Positions 43,609-54,896 of a stretch of 64,000 nt of DNA are shown here, in pieces. A model generated the notes under the pieces. The model saw only the letters and a program-made list of their open reading frames with translations. It had not been told where the DNA came from and did no database searches. A program made the translations under genes and the position numbers. This stretch comes from Zhihengliuella sp. ISTPL4 (GTDB taxonomy: Bacteria; Actinomycetota; Actinomycetes; Actinomycetales; Microbacteriaceae): contig NZ_CP025422.1 of the NCBI RefSeq assembly GCF_002848265.1, positions 1,456,727 through 1,520,726 of the forward strand, given 5' to 3'. Position 1 is the first letter of the stretch; every line of letters starts with the position of its first letter.

Positions 43609-44886
43609 ATGACAGTCTTCGAAGCGACGACAGGACCGGGCGAGACGCCGCCGGCTGATGCCGTCGCCCCGCGCGACTCCACGGCGCAGGCGCCGACGTC
43701 GGTCGCCCGACTGAACGCCACCATCCGCGACTTCGTGGCGCGCTGGAACACCGTCTGGGTCGAGGGCGAGATCACTTCCTGGAACGTCCGCGCCGGCAAC
43801 GTCTTCGCCCGCCTCAAGGACACCCGCTCCGACGCGCAGATCTCCATCCGCGTCTGGTCGAGCGTGCGCGGCCGCATCCCCACCGACCTCGGCGTGGGCG
43901 ATCACGTCGTCGCCGCTGTCAAGGCCGACTACTTCGTCCGCTCCGGCGACTTCAGCTTCGCGGTCTCGGCGATGAAGCACGTGGGGCTCGGCGACCAGCT
44001 CGAGCGTCTGGAGCGGCTGCGGGTACAGCTCCGCCAGGAGGGCCTCTTCGACGCCGCGCGCAAGAAGCGCCTGCCGTTCCTCCCCCACGTCATCGGTCTC
44101 ATCACCGGCGAGCGCTCCGACGCCGAGAAAGACGTGCACCGCAACGCCGAGCTGCGCTGGCCGCAGGTCCGCTTCAAGACCGCGTACGCCGCTGTGCAGG
44201 GCGATCGCTGCGTGCCGGACACCCTCGCCGCGCTCGCCCGTCTCGACGCCGACCCCGAAGTCGACGTGATCATCATCGCCCGCGGCGGTGGCGACCCGCA
44301 GACCCTCCTCGGCTTCAGCGACGAGCGCCTCGTCCGAGCCGTCGCCGCGGCATCGACGCCGGTGGTCAGCGCCATCGGCCATGAGAACGACCACCCGCTC
44401 CTCGACGACGTCGCGGATCTCCGCGCCTCGACGCCGACCGACGCCGCCAAGCGCGTCGTCCCGGACGTCGGGGAGCAGCGCGCGCTCATCGCGCAACTGC
44501 GGTCCCGCGCCACCACTCGCCTCACCCAGCGCCTCACGCACGACATCGCCCAGCTCGAGCAGCTGCGCTCCCGTCCGGTGCTGCGCTCCCCCGATCCGAT
44601 CATCGACACGCGCGCCCAGGAGACCTTCCTACTCCTCGCCCGCGGCCGCGACGCCGTGAGCCGGCAGCTCGACGACGCCGGCCGGCGGACGAGCGAACTG
44701 CGCGCCTCGCTACGCGCCCTCTCCCCCGCCGCGACGCTGGCCCGCGGCTACGCCATCGCCCACCTCGAAGGCGGCGTGATCCTCCGCGACGCGGCGGACG
44801 CCCCCGTGGGCAGCGCGCTCACGCTCACGGTGGACCGAGGGTCGGTCGCGGTGCGCTCGGAGGGCGAGATCGCAGAAGGCGCCTGA
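43609..44886 (+). CDS. xseA: Exodeoxyribonuclease VII large subunit
   Basis: 425 residues. N-terminal OB domain (VWVEGEITSWNVRAGNVFARLKD), then the catalytic core: VIGLITGERSDAEKDV, DVIIIARGGGDPQTLLGFSDERLVRA, SAIGHENDHPLLDDVADLRASTPTDAA, and the coiled-coil C-terminus. The ATG at 43609 is preferred over a GTG at 43585. With XseB it degrades single-stranded DNA to oligonucleotides. Confidence 0.95.
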   Translation: MTVFEATTGPGETPPADAVAPRDSTAQAPTSVARLNATIRDFVARWNTVWVEGEITSWNVRAGNVFARLKDTRSDAQISIRVWSSVRGRIPTDLGVGDHVVAAVKADYFVRSGDFSFAVSAMKHVGLGDQLERLERLRVQLRQEGLFDAARKKRLPFLPHVIGLITGERSDAEKDVHRNAELRWPQVRFKTAYAAVQGDRCVPDTLAALARLDADPEVDVIIIARGGGDPQTLLGFSDERLVRAVAAASTPVVSAIGHENDHPLLDDVADLRASTPTDAAKRVVPDVGEQRALIAQLRSRATTRLTQRLTHDIAQLEQLRSRPVLRSPDPIIDTRAQETFLLLARGRDAVSRQLDDAGRRTSELRASLRALSPAATLARGYAIAHLEGGVILRDAADAPVGSALTLTVDRGSVAVRSEGEIAEGA

Positions 44887-44922
44887 GCAGGAGGCGTCCG
44901 GGGCACGACGTAGGATGGAGGA

Positions 44923-45156
44923 GTGAGCGCCGTGAACGACACCCCCGTGGATACGCTGTCGTTCGAGGCGGCCCGCGACGAGCTCGTGCGGGTCGTCGCC
45001 GAGCTCGAACAGGGGGCACCGACCCTCGAACACTCGCTGGCCCTCTGGGAGCGCGGCGAGGCCCTGGCCGCCCGTTGCGAGGAGTGGCTGCTCGGCGCGA
45101 AGCGCCGCCTCGAGGCCGCTCGCACCGCCACCACCGACGAGAGCGACGCGTCATGA
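44923..45156 (+). CDS. xseB: Exodeoxyribonuclease VII small subunit
   Basis: 77 residues from GTG 44923. The family pattern [20 protein letters not shown] and [22 protein letters not shown] is complete. It binds the XseA coiled coil. The stop overlaps the DUF4245 start (ATGA). Confidence 0.95.
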   Translation: MSAVNDTPVDTLSFEAARDELVRVVAELEQGAPTLEHSLALWERGEALAARCEEWLLGAKRRLEAARTATTDESDAS

Positions 45157-45797
45157 GCAAGGGCCCCGCGATCAACGCCGACCTCGGTCGACCGGAGACC
45201 CCGGACGAGACGGCCGCGCGCAAGGCCGCGTCGAGCAAGGCGTATCGGTCGAGCCAGACCGTCCGCAACCTCGTCGCCGCCCTCGTGGTGACCCTCGCGG
45301 TCGTCGTCGTCATCATCGCGCTCGTTCCCCGCGGCGAGCCGGTCGCCGCGAAGCCGATCGACGTGGCCGCCATCGCCGCGGACGTCGAGTCGTCCCTGGG
45401 CAGCCCGGCGATCGTTCCCGAAGCCGACGAGTTCTGGCGGGTGAACGCCGCCGAGCTCCAGAGCGGAGCCCCCGTCGTCTGGGAGGTCACCCTCGCGCCC
45501 GCGGCACAGGACGAGCGCGGGTTCATCAAGCTCGCCCAGGCCTTCGACGCCGACGCCTCCTGGGCTCCGCAGCGCCTGAACGGCATCGCCCCGACCGACA
45601 CCGTGCGCATCGGCGGCCGGGAGTGGGACGTCTATCAGCCCGGTTCCGCCGGCGCCGAGGCGAACGTCACGTACGCCCTCGGCACCCAGGCCGGCGACGA
45701 CTACGTGCTCCTCTACGGCTCCCGCTCGGCGGATTCCACTGCCGAGCTCGCGGAGTCGCTCATCCCCCAGATCCGCACCGTCTCGGAGGCCCGATGA
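45153..45797 (+). CDS. DUF4245 family membrane-anchored protein
   Basis: 214 residues. One membrane helix ([21 protein letters not shown]) at about 40-60, then an extracytoplasmic domain with [12 protein letters not shown] and EWDVYQPG typical of DUF4245. Function unknown, but the family sits next to xseB and glpX in most actinobacteria. It overlaps both neighbours by 4 bp. Confidence 0.85.
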   Translation: MSKGPAINADLGRPETPDETAARKAASSKAYRSSQTVRNLVAALVVTLAVVVVIIALVPRGEPVAAKPIDVAAIAADVESSLGSPAIVPEADEFWRVNAAELQSGAPVVWEVTLAPAAQDERGFIKLAQAFDADASWAPQRLNGIAPTDTVRIGGREWDVYQPGSAGAEANVTYALGTQAGDDYVLLYGSRSADSTAELAESLIPQIRTVSEAR

Positions 45798-46464
45798 CCC
45801 ACCCGCTGACCCCCGCCGCCGCCTGGAAGCAGATGCAGGACGGCAACCGTCGCTTCGTCCGCGACGAGCCCCAGCACCCGAACCAGAACGTCGACCGCCG
45901 CAAGGACCTCACCGCAGCCCAGCACCCCGTCGCGACGCTGTTCGGCTGCTCGGACTCCCGTCTCGCCGCCGAGATCATCTTCGACCTCGGCCTCGGCGAC
46001 CTCTTCGTCGTGCGGAACGCCGGACAGGTGATCGGCGAGTCGATCGTGGCCAGCCTGGAGTACGCGGTCGCCGTCCTCGAGGTACCGCTCATCGTGGTGC
46101 TCGCGCACGACTCCTGCGGTGCGGTGCGCGCCGCCATCGACGGCACGGCCATCGACGCCGATCCGCTGCCTCCGCACATCTGGAAGCTCATCGCGCCGAT
46201 CGTCCCGGCCGCGCGCAAGGTCCTCGCGGAGAGCGGCGGCGGCACGGTGGCGGACATCGATGCGGAGCTCGTCGGACGTGAGCACCTGCGCAACACCGTC
46301 AACGACCTGCTGCAGTCGTCCGAGATCATCAGCAACGCCGTCGCCGAGGGCCGTCTCGGCATCGTCGGCGCCAACTATCGTCTGGCCGAGGGTGAGGCAG
46401 CGCCCGTCATCACGGTCGGCATCGAAGCCGAGGGGATCGACCCCGCAACCAAGGAGGGTTCGGA

Positions 46465-46468
<4 letters not shown>
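45794..46468 (+). CDS. Beta-class carbonic anhydrase
   Basis: 224 residues. Zinc ligands Cys52, His105 and Cys108, with the Asp54-Arg56 dyad (GCSDSR and AHDSCGA). It interconverts CO2 and bicarbonate in the cytoplasm. Stop overlaps the fumC start by 4 bp, so it belongs to the xseA-fumC operon. Confidence 0.93.
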
Positions 46469-47859
<1,391 letters not shown>

Positions 47860-47871
47860 TCCACGCCCGAC

Positions 47872-47909
47872 ACGGATGCCGCGAGGACCTCGGTCCCCGC
47901 GGCATCCGT
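47872..47909. terminator. Bidirectional terminator between fumC and the PhoH gene
   Basis: A 12-bp perfect stem (ACGGATGCCGCG and complement) with an inner GGACC/GGTCC stem. Confidence 0.75.
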
Positions 47910-47941
47910 CGTCTCCGGCTCCGTATCGTGCAGGTGACGGG

Positions 47942-49324
47942 TCAGCTCAGTTCGCCGCCCTCCAGGAGGTCGGTGACGAGGGCGGCGATCGCGGAGCGCT
48001 CCGAGCGGGTCAGGGTGACGTGGCCGAAGAGGCCGTGTCCCTTGAGGGTCTCGATGACGCTCGCGATGCCGTCGTGCCGGCCGACCCGCAGGTTGTCCCG
48101 CTGCCCGACGTCGTGGGTGAGGATGACGCGCGAGTTCTGTCCCATGCGACTGAGCACCGTGAGGAGCACGTTCCGCTCCAAAGACTGCGCCTCGTCCACG
48201 ATCACGAAGGCGTCGTGCAGGGACCGTCCGCGGATGTGGGTGAGGGGCATCACCTCCAGGAGTCCGCGTTCGACCACCTCATCGATGACGTTCCCCGAGA
48301 CCACGGAGCCGAGGGTGTCGTACACCGCCTGACCCCAGGGGTTCATCTTCTCGCCCTGGTCGCCCGGCAGATACCCGAGCTCCTGGCCGCCCACGGCGAA
48401 CAGCGGACGGAAGACGATGATCTTCTTCTGCTGCTGGCGCTCCAGCACGGCCTCCAGCCCCGCGCACAGCGCGAGCGCCGACTTGCCGGTGCCTGCGCGA
48501 CCGCCCAGCGACACGATGCCCACCTCCGGGTCGAGGAGCAGGTCGATCGCGATGCGCTGCTCGGCGGAGCGCCCGTGCATGCCGAAGATGTCGCGGTCGC
48601 CGCGGACGAGCCGGAACTCGCCGTCGCCGGTGACCCGACCGAGGGCCGATCCGCGCTCGGAATGGATGATGAGACCGGTGTTGACCGGAAGCCCGTGCAC
48701 GTCCTCGCTGAGCCCGACCTCGCTCTCGTAGAGGTCGCTGATGTCGTCGCCGGAGAGGTCGAGGGTGGCGATCCCCGTCCAGCCCGAGTCCACGGCCTGC
48801 TCCGCGAGGTACTCCTCGGCGCGGAGCCCCAGGGACGCGGCCTTCACCCGCATCGGGAGGTCCTTCGACACGATGGTCACGTCCTGGCCATCCTGCGCGA
48901 GGTGCATCGCCACGGAGAGGATGCGGCTGTCGTTGTCGCTCAGGCGGATCCCGGCCGGGAGCACCGAGAGGTCGGCGTTGCCGAGTTCCACGCGAAGGGT
49001 GCCGCCCTCGCCGACCTCCACCGGGAAGTCGAGGCGGCCGTGCTCGACGCGGAGGTCGTCGAGATGGCGCAGCGCCTGGCGGGCGAAGTAGCCGATCTCC
49101 GGATCGTGCCGCTTGCCCTCGAGCTCGGTGATGACCACCACCGGAAGGACCACGGAGTGCTCCGCGAAGCGGAAGAGCGCCTGCGGATCGCTCAGCAGGA
49201 CCGAGGTGTCGAGGACATAGGTGCGCAGATCCTGGTCGGGTTCTGCGGCCGCGGCCTGTCTCGTCGTCTGACGGGTGGACTGCTGCGCGGTGCTGGTGGA
49301 CTGCTGCGCTGAACGTGTGGTCAC
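47942..49324 (-). CDS. PIN-domain plus PhoH ATPase (PhoH2-type)
   Basis: 460 residues from GTG 49324 with GGGAGTG upstream. An N-terminal Gln/Thr-rich tail precedes a PIN RNase domain (Asp39 in [12 protein letters not shown], acidic residues in SDNDSRIL and [10 protein letters not shown]) and a PhoH-type ATPase (Walker A GRAGTGKS with Lys281, Walker [12 protein letters not shown]). PhoH2 proteins are ATP-driven RNases/helicases that unwind and cut RNA. No PhoAT-type antitoxin is seen upstream. Confidence 0.92.
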   Translation of the reverse strand: MTTRSAQQSTSTAQQSTRQTTRQAAAAEPDQDLRTYVLDTSVLLSDPQALFRFAEHSVVLPVVVITELEGKRHDPEIGYFARQALRHLDDLRVEHGRLDFPVEVGEGGTLRVELGNADLSVLPAGIRLSDNDSRILSVAMHLAQDGQDVTIVSKDLPMRVKAASLGLRAEEYLAEQAVDSGWTGIATLDLSGDDISDLYESEVGLSEDVHGLPVNTGLIIHSERGSALGRVTGDGEFRLVRGDRDIFGMHGRSAEQRIAIDLLLDPEVGIVSLGGRAGTGKSALALCAGLEAVLERQQQKKIIVFRPLFAVGGQELGYLPGDQGEKMNPWGQAVYDTLGSVVSGNVIDEVVERGLLEVMPLTHIRGRSLHDAFVIVDEAQSLERNVLLTVLSRMGQNSRVILTHDVGQRDNLRVGRHDGIASVIETLKGHGLFGHVTLTRSERSAIAALVTDLLEGGELS

Positions 49325-49482
49325 GACCCACTCCCGACCCGGGGATTCCCGGCTATTCGAACGAGTCGACCAGGGGGTCACGAGTCGCGAACCTGAGGCC
49401 GACCCGACCGGGCGCCTTGCCCGATGCCTTGACCGTACGACCGCCCGGGGGTTTTCCACGGACAAGACACGCCAGCGATTCG

Positions 49483-50613
49483 TTACGGGACGATGAACGA
49501 TTCCTTGCCGAACGCGCCGAGGGTCTCATCGAGCAGTGCGAGGGTCTCGGCGTCGGTGCCCGCGTGCGGCGCGACCCGGATCGACCCGCCGCGCGCCGTG
49601 ACGACGAGTCCCGCGTTCGCGAGGGCCGCCGCGAGGCGGGCAGGGTCCTCCGGTGCGAGGGCGACGATCCCCGCGCGTTCGCTGCGCTCGCGTGGCGAGG
49701 CGACCGCGATCCCGTGGCGGTCGGCGGTCTCGATCACCGCGTCCACCTGCGCGGCGACCCGCTCCTCGATGGCCGCCACCCCCGCGTCCCTGACGTCGCG
49801 GACCCCGATCGCCAGCCGGCCCGCCGCGAGCGGGTCGGGCATGCTGACCGTGTACGCCCGCGCGTCTGCGGCCGGGGCCGGAAGCTCGTCGACGAACAGC
49901 CCGCTCGCCGTCGTCCCCGTGATGCCGGAGAGGACGGGCGCGATGCGCTCCCGCGCCTGCGGGGAGAACCAGGCGAAGCCGGTGCCGCGGCCCGCACGCA
50001 GCCATTTGTACCCGTGCCCGACGACGGCGTCCGCTACGGTGTAGTCGGTCTCGATCACGCCGAAGGACTGCACGGCGTCGACGATGAGGAGGCGGTCGGG
50101 CCCGAGGACGTCCCGCAGCGCGGCGAGGTCGGCCCGGTAGCCGGTGCGGAAGTCGACGTGGCTGACGGCCAGTGCCACGACGTCGTCGTCGAGAATCGCG
50201 GCGACCGCGTCGGGCGTGACACGCCCGTCGTCGGGCGTGATCCAGCGCGGCGTCACCGTCCGGTCGGAGGCCGTCGCCGCGCGCTCCAGGGTGAGGCTGA
50301 CGCTCGGGAACTCCGCCGTGCTCGCGACCACCGCACCCGTGATGCCGTAGAGCGCGTGCATCAGGCCGTGCGTCGACGACGGCTGCAGCGTGACGTCAGC
50401 GGCCTGCACACCCAGCAGGTCGGCGACGACGTCCTGGGCCTGCGCGATCCGCTCGCCGACGAGCGCCAGCGACGAGGGCCGCCCGTTGCCGAGGAGGTCC
50501 GCATCGGCGAAGACCTCGGCGCGGACCGAGGGCGAGACGGGGCCGAACGCCGCCCAGTTCAGATACCCCGGATCGGCGTCGAAAGTACCGAGGTAGTCGT
50601 CGAAGGTGCTCAC
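49483..50613 (-). CDS. Class V aminotransferase-like PLP enzyme
   Basis: 376 residues from a GTG start. PLP site: Asp179-Ala-Val-Gln182 and the Schiff-base Lys203 in [12 protein letters not shown]; a typical [10 protein letters not shown] phosphate-binding turn lies near residue 80. The group includes cysteine desulfurases, kynureninases and isopenicillin-epimerase-like enzymes. The substrate is not evident. It lies downstream of uppS on the same strand, 34 bp away. Confidence 0.85.
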   Translation of the reverse strand: MSTFDDYLGTFDADPGYLNWAAFGPVSPSVRAEVFADADLLGNGRPSSLALVGERIAQAQDVVADLLGVQAADVTLQPSSTHGLMHALYGITGAVVASTAEFPSVSLTLERAATASDRTVTPRWITPDDGRVTPDAVAAILDDDVVALAVSHVDFRTGYRADLAALRDVLGPDRLLIVDAVQSFGVIETDYTVADAVVGHGYKWLRAGRGTGFAWFSPQARERIAPVLSGITGTTASGLFVDELPAPAADARAYTVSMPDPLAAGRLAIGVRDVRDAGVAAIEERVAAQVDAVIETADRHGIAVASPRERSERAGIVALAPEDPARLAAALANAGLVVTARGGSIRVAPHAGTDAETLALLDETLGAFGKESFIVP

Positions 50614-50647
50614 CGGGTCATTCTGACACGCACCCGCACAGCTCGGC

Positions 50648-51427
50648 TCACCGTCCGAATCGACGGTCCCGGTCGGCGAAATCGCGGATCGCGCGGAGGA
50701 AGTCGACCTGTCGGAGATCGGGACCCAACGCTTCGACGAAGTAGAACTCGCTGTGGGCGCTCTGCCACAGCAAGAAGTCGCTCAGGCGCTGCTCGCCGCT
50801 CGTGCGGATCACGAGGTCCGGGTCGGGCTGACCACCCGTGTAGAGGTGCTCGCCGATCATCTCCGGGGTGAGCTGGGCCGCGAGGTCCTCCATCGTGCCG
50901 CCCGACGCTTCGTGCTTCGTGATGATGCTGCGCACCGCGTCGACGATCTCGTTGCGGCCTCCGTAGCCCACCGCGAGGTTCACGTGCAGCCCGGTGTGAT
51001 GCTTCGTCCGCTCCTCCGCGTCGGCGAGCACCCGTGCCAGCTCCGCGGGCAGGATGTCGGAGCGGCCGACGTGCTTCACCCGCCAGTTCCCCTTCAGCGA
51101 CAGGGCTTCCGCGAGCTCCGCGATGATCTCGATGAGGTCGGCGAGCTCCGCCGAGTCGCGCTTGCGCAGGTTGTCGCTGGAGAGGAGGTAGAGCGAGACG
51201 ACCCGCACCCCCAGCTCATCGCACCACCCGAGGAACTCCTGCATCTTGGCGGCCCCCGCACGGTGCCCTTCGGCGGCGGTGTCGAACCCGAGCTGCCGCG
51301 CCCACCGGCGGTTGCCGTCGATCATCATCGCGACGTGGTGCGGAACGGAGGCCGGATCGAGCTGACGACGCAGCCGGCTGGTGTACAGCCGGTACAGCGG
51401 CCCACGCCCCGGGCTCTCGCGTGACAT
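50648..51427 (-). CDS. uppS: Polyprenyl (undecaprenyl/decaprenyl) diphosphate synthase
   Basis: 259 residues. The cis-prenyltransferase signature MMIDGNRRWAR with catalytic Asp37, then GHRAGAAKMQEFLGWC, SLYLLSSDNLRKR, NLAVGYGGRNEIVDAV and RTSGEQRLSDFLLWQSAHSE, so every block is intact. It condenses IPP units into the lipid carrier for peptidoglycan and arabinan. A GTG-ATG tandem start occurs at 51430/51427. Confidence 0.94.
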   Translation of the reverse strand: MSRESPGRGPLYRLYTSRLRRQLDPASVPHHVAMMIDGNRRWARQLGFDTAAEGHRAGAAKMQEFLGWCDELGVRVVSLYLLSSDNLRKRDSAELADLIEIIAELAEALSLKGNWRVKHVGRSDILPAELARVLADAEERTKHHTGLHVNLAVGYGGRNEIVDAVRSIITKHEASGGTMEDLAAQLTPEMIGEHLYTGGQPDPDLVIRTSGEQRLSDFLLWQSAHSEFYFVEALGPDLRQVDFLRAIRDFADRDRRFGR

Positions 51428-51523
51428 CACCCACCTACGCTACCCTGCCCCGCCCTTCCGCGCCGGTGCAGAACCTGGGGACATGTACGGTTCGCGGCAT
51501 GCGCGCCCGCTTAGAGTGAGCAC

Positions 51524-52255
51524 GTGAGCACTTCCGACCAGACCGGCGCCGACGTCCCTCAGCTGCCGCTGCTCGAAGCGGCGGCCGCCGATGCGGCGAC
51601 CGAGATCAAACCGACCTGGCGCGGCTGGATCCACGCGGGCACCTTCCCCGTCGCGATCGTCGCGGGCATCGTCCTCGTCGCCGTGTCGCAGGGCGCCGCG
51701 GCGAAGTGGGCCGCGGTGGTCTTCATGGCTACGTCGCTGCTGCTCTTCGGGAACTCGGCCGTGTATCACCGCTTCAACTGGCGTCCGCGGGTGAAGGGCA
51801 TCCTGAAGCGCATCGATCACGCGAACATCCTGCTGCTCATCGCCGGCACCTACACGCCGCTCGCGACCCTGGCGCTACCTCCGGAGAAGGGCGTCCTGCT
51901 GCTGTCCCTGGTCTGGGGCGGCGCGATCCTCGGCATCCTCTTCCGCGTGTTCTGGATCCACGCGCCGCGCTGGCTCTACGTCGCACTGTACCTGCTGCTC
52001 GGCTGGGCCGCGGTGATGTACATCGTCGACCTGCTCGACGCCAACGTGGCCATGATGGTCCTCGTGATCGTCGGCGGTCTGCTCTACACGGGCGGCGCCA
52101 TCGTCTATGCGCTGAAGAAGCCGAACCCGTGGCCCGGACACTTCGGCTTCCACGAGATCTTCCACGTGTGCACGGTCCTGGCGTTCCTGTGCCACTGGAC
52201 CGCGTGCCTGCTGATCGCCCTGCACCCGCTGTCGCCGTCGCTCGGCGCGCCCTGA
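51524..52255 (+). CDS. Hemolysin III / PAQR family membrane protein
   Basis: 243 residues from a GTG start. Seven membrane helices; family motifs FGNSAVYHRFNW, KRIDHANILLLIAGTYTP, FGFHEIFHVCTVLAFLCHW carrying the Ser/His/Asp metal site of the superfamily. Members act as membrane hydrolases or stress sensors. Divergent from uppS. Confidence 0.9.
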   Translation: MSTSDQTGADVPQLPLLEAAAADAATEIKPTWRGWIHAGTFPVAIVAGIVLVAVSQGAAAKWAAVVFMATSLLLFGNSAVYHRFNWRPRVKGILKRIDHANILLLIAGTYTPLATLALPPEKGVLLLSLVWGGAILGILFRVFWIHAPRWLYVALYLLLGWAAVMYIVDLLDANVAMMVLVIVGGLLYTGGAIVYALKKPNPWPGHFGFHEIFHVCTVLAFLCHWTACLLIALHPLSPSLGAP

Positions 52256-52262
52256 GCCGGGG

Positions 52263-52556
52263 TCAGCGCTCGCGCGGCTCCTCATCGCCGTCGGGCGTCG
52301 CGGATGCCCCCGGCGCGGTGCGACCGGCGTCCGCGGCGCTCTCGGCGGCACGCGCGGCCTCTTCCGCGTCGAGCTCCTCACGCACCTCTTCGCGGTACCG
52401 CACCCGGCGGATGCGACGGTTCATGTCCCAGATCAGCAGGATCACGGCGACGAGCACGATGACGATCACCGCGAAGCCGGCGAAGCCCGGCGTGACCGAC
52501 TCCGGAGCCACCGTCATCGACGGCGTCGGCATCGGAGTCTCGGAGAGGAAGCGCAT
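52263..52556 (-). CDS. Small membrane protein with charged tail
   Basis: 97 residues. One membrane helix (GFAGFAVIVIVLVAVILLIWDM) near residues 25-46 followed by a basic then acidic coiled tail (RRIRRVRYREEVREELDAEE). Common shape in actinobacteria; function unknown. Converges closely on the hemolysin III gene. Confidence 0.65.
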   Translation of the reverse strand: MRFLSETPMPTPSMTVAPESVTPGFAGFAVIVIVLVAVILLIWDMNRRIRRVRYREEVREELDAEEAARAAESAADAGRTAPGASATPDGDEEPRER

Positions 52557-52624
52557 GAATCGGCCTTTCGTACGCAGGTCGCATAACCTGTTAACACCAG
52601 CCTAACGACCGGAAGACCCCACCT

Positions 52625-53011
52625 GTGACGACCGCCCTCCCGCTCGACGAACGCTACGGCCGCACCCGCCGAGGCCGGTGGCCGTGGTGGGTGGCCGGCG
52701 CCGTGGCCGTGGTCCTGGTCGCCGTCTTCGGATGGTTCACGGTGAGTCAGTCCATGAATTCCGTCGATGCCGACGACCTGGGCTTCGAGCTCGTGGACGA
52801 GCACGCCGTCGATGTGCGATTCCAGGTGACCGGCGTGCAGGGCAAGGACGTCGTGTGCGTGCTCGAAGCCCTCGACGAGGAGTTCGGCGTGGTGGGCTGG
52901 AAAGTCGTGGAACTCCCGGCCGGGGACGCCCACTCCCTCACCCGGGCGGAGCGCATTCCGACCGTCGCCGAGGCCACGACAGGTTTGGTGAACACCTGTT
53001 GGGTCGCCTAG
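52625..53011 (+). CDS. DUF4307 family membrane protein
   Basis: 128 residues from a GTG start. A motif DERYGRTRRGRWPWW leads into one membrane helix, then an extracytoplasmic domain with DLGFELVDEHAVDVRFQVTG and a Cys pair (VVCVLEALD, NTCWVA). It precedes greA, as is usual in actinobacteria. Confidence 0.85.
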   Translation: MTTALPLDERYGRTRRGRWPWWVAGAVAVVLVAVFGWFTVSQSMNSVDADDLGFELVDEHAVDVRFQVTGVQGKDVVCVLEALDEEFGVVGWKVVELPAGDAHSLTRAERIPTVAEATTGLVNTCWVA

Positions 53012-53028
53012 ACTGATCCCAGACAGAC

Positions 53029-53057
53029 GACGCCCCGGCACCGTGCCGGGGCGTCTT
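53029..53057 (+). terminator. Terminator between the DUF4307 gene and greA
   Basis: A 12-bp perfect stem (GACGCCCCGGCA and complement) with a 3-nt loop followed by TT, 17 bp after the DUF4307 stop. Confidence 0.8.
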
Positions 53058-53108
53058 GGCATATCCCCCGCGGCATCTCGGCGGGATCCCGATAGAAGGA
53101 GCTTCGTC

Positions 53109-53597
53109 ATGTCCACCGATGCTCAGGTCCCCTTCCTCACGCAGGAAGCCTACGACCGGCTCGTCGCCGAGCTGGAACACCTCTCCACCGTCGGCCGCGA
53201 CGAGATCGCCAAGCGCATCGAGGCGGCCCGCGAGGAGGGCGACCTCAAGGAGAACGGCGGCTACCACGCCGCCAAGGACGAGCAGGGCAAGCAGGAGGCG
53301 CGCATCCGCACCCTGGAGGCCCTGCTGAAGACCGCAAAGGTCGGCGAAGCCCCCGCCAGCCGTGGCATCGTCGAGCCGGGTACTGTCGTGACCGCGGTCG
53401 TCGCGGGCGGTGAGGAGGTCTTCCTCCTCGGCAGCCGTGAGATCGCCGCCGGCAGCGACCTCGACGTCTACAGCGAGGCGAGCCCGCTGGGGCAGGCGAT
53501 CCTCGGCCTCAAGGTCGGCGACTCCTCGTCGTACGAGGCGCCGAACGGCCGCTCGATCAGCGTCGAGATCGTGAAGGTCGAGACCTACACGGGCTGA
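53109..53597 (+). CDS. greA: Transcription elongation factor GreA
   Basis: 162 residues. N-terminal coiled coil with the tip EEGDLKENGGYHAAKDEQG (Asp and Glu that stimulate RNA polymerase cleavage), and C-terminal FKBP-like domain ending SISVEIVKVETY. It rescues backtracked RNA polymerase. AGAAGGAG precedes the ATG at 53109. Confidence 0.96.
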   Translation: MSTDAQVPFLTQEAYDRLVAELEHLSTVGRDEIAKRIEAAREEGDLKENGGYHAAKDEQGKQEARIRTLEALLKTAKVGEAPASRGIVEPGTVVTAVVAGGEEVFLLGSREIAAGSDLDVYSEASPLGQAILGLKVGDSSSYEAPNGRSISVEIVKVETYTG

Positions 53598-53617
53598 TGC
53601 TCCCGGAACCGGAAACC

Positions 53618-53650
53618 GTACCCCCTCGACCGCAACGGTCGAGGGGGTAC
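53618..53650. terminator. Bidirectional terminator between greA and ilvA
   Basis: A perfect 15-bp stem (GTACCCCCTCGACCG and complement) with a 3-nt loop. Confidence 0.85.
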
Positions 53651-53666
53651 GTCGTATCGGGCGCCC

Positions 53667-54896
53667 TCAGTCCGGGACGACGATCGGCGCGAAGCCGGCG
53701 CGACGGAGGGTGTCGAGCGTGTGGTCCGAGTGCTCGGCCCCGCGGGTCTCCACGCTGAGCTCGAGGATGACCTCGCTGATCTGCAGCCCGTGTCCGTGAC
53801 GGGTGTGCATCGCCTCGATGACGTTCGCCCCCGCCTCCGCGATGAGCTCGGACACACGCGCGAGCTGCCCGGGGCGGTCGGGCAGGGGGATGCGGATCGT
53901 GAGGTATCGACCGGAGGCGGCGAGGCCGTGCGAGACCACCCGTTGCAGCAGCAGCGGGTCGATGTTGCCGCCGGACAGCACCGCCATCGTCGTCCCGGTC
54001 GCCGACACGCGTCCGGAGAGGATGGCCGCCACTCCGGCGGCCCCGGCGGGCTCGACCACGACCTTCGCCTGCTCCAGGAGGACAAGCATCGCACGCGCGA
54101 GGTCGTCGTCGGACACCGTGACGACCTCGTCGACGAGGTCCTTGATGATCTCGAAGGGCACGGCCCCGGGCCGGGCGACGAGGATGCCGTCCGCGATGGT
54201 CGGCCGCGTCACGATGTCGACCGGTTCCCCGGCCTCCAGCGACGGCGGCACCGCGGCGGCGTTCTCCGCCTGCACCCCGATCACCCGGATCGTGCGGCCC
54301 AGCTCGGCGGCCTTCGCCTTGACCGCGGCGGCGACACCGGCGATCAGGCCGCCGCCGCCGATGCCGAGGACGACAGTGTCGATCTCCGGTGCGTCCTCCA
54401 GCAGTTCCAGCCCGAGGGTGCCCTGCCCGATGACGATGTCCCGGTGGTCGAACGGATGGATGAGCACAGCACCCGTGCGCTCCGCGAATTCGGCGGCCAG
54501 TCGCAGCGAGGTGGCGACTGTCTCCCCCTCGAGCACGACGTCGGCGCCGTACCCACGGGTGGCGAGCAGCTTCGGGACCGGGACCCCGAGCGGCATGAAG
54601 ATCGTGGCCGGGATGCCCAAGGCCTGCGCGGCCAGCGCGACGCCCTGCGCGTGGTTGCCCGCCGAGGCCGCGACGACACCGCGGGCGCGCTCCTCCGCGC
54701 TGAGCCGGGAGAGCCGGTAGGCGGCACCGCGGATCTTGAAGGAGCCGGTGCGCTGCAGGTTCTCCATCTTCAGCAGCACGGGGGCGCCGAGCGCATCGGA
54801 CAGCGCCCGCGAGGGCAGCGTCGGGGTGTGCGAGATCACCTCAGCCAGACTTCGAGCCGCGTCCTGGAACTCGGTCAGGCTGGGGACTACGCTCAT
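53667..54896 (-). CDS. ilvA: Threonine ammonia-lyase (threonine dehydratase)
   Basis: 409 residues; GGAGG lies 6 nt before the ATG. PLP lysine Lys54 in SFKIRGA, the glycine-rich phosphate loop GIGGGGLIAG, and a single C-terminal ACT domain (from about residue 330). One ACT domain and this length fit the TdcB-like form widespread in actinobacteria. It converts threonine to 2-oxobutyrate for isoleucine synthesis. Its start overlaps the stop of the AI-2E-type gene by 4 bp. Confidence 0.93.
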   Translation of the reverse strand: MSVVPSLTEFQDAARSLAEVISHTPTLPSRALSDALGAPVLLKMENLQRTGSFKIRGAAYRLSRLSAEERARGVVAASAGNHAQGVALAAQALGIPATIFMPLGVPVPKLLATRGYGADVVLEGETVATSLRLAAEFAERTGAVLIHPFDHRDIVIGQGTLGLELLEDAPEIDTVVLGIGGGGLIAGVAAAVKAKAAELGRTIRVIGVQAENAAAVPPSLEAGEPVDIVTRPTIADGILVARPGAVPFEIIKDLVDEVVTVSDDDLARAMLVLLEQAKVVVEPAGAAGVAAILSGRVSATGTTMAVLSGGNIDPLLLQRVVSHGLAASGRYLTIRIPLPDRPGQLARVSELIAEAGANVIEAMHTRHGHGLQISEVILELSVETRGAEHSDHTLDTLRRAGFAPIVVPD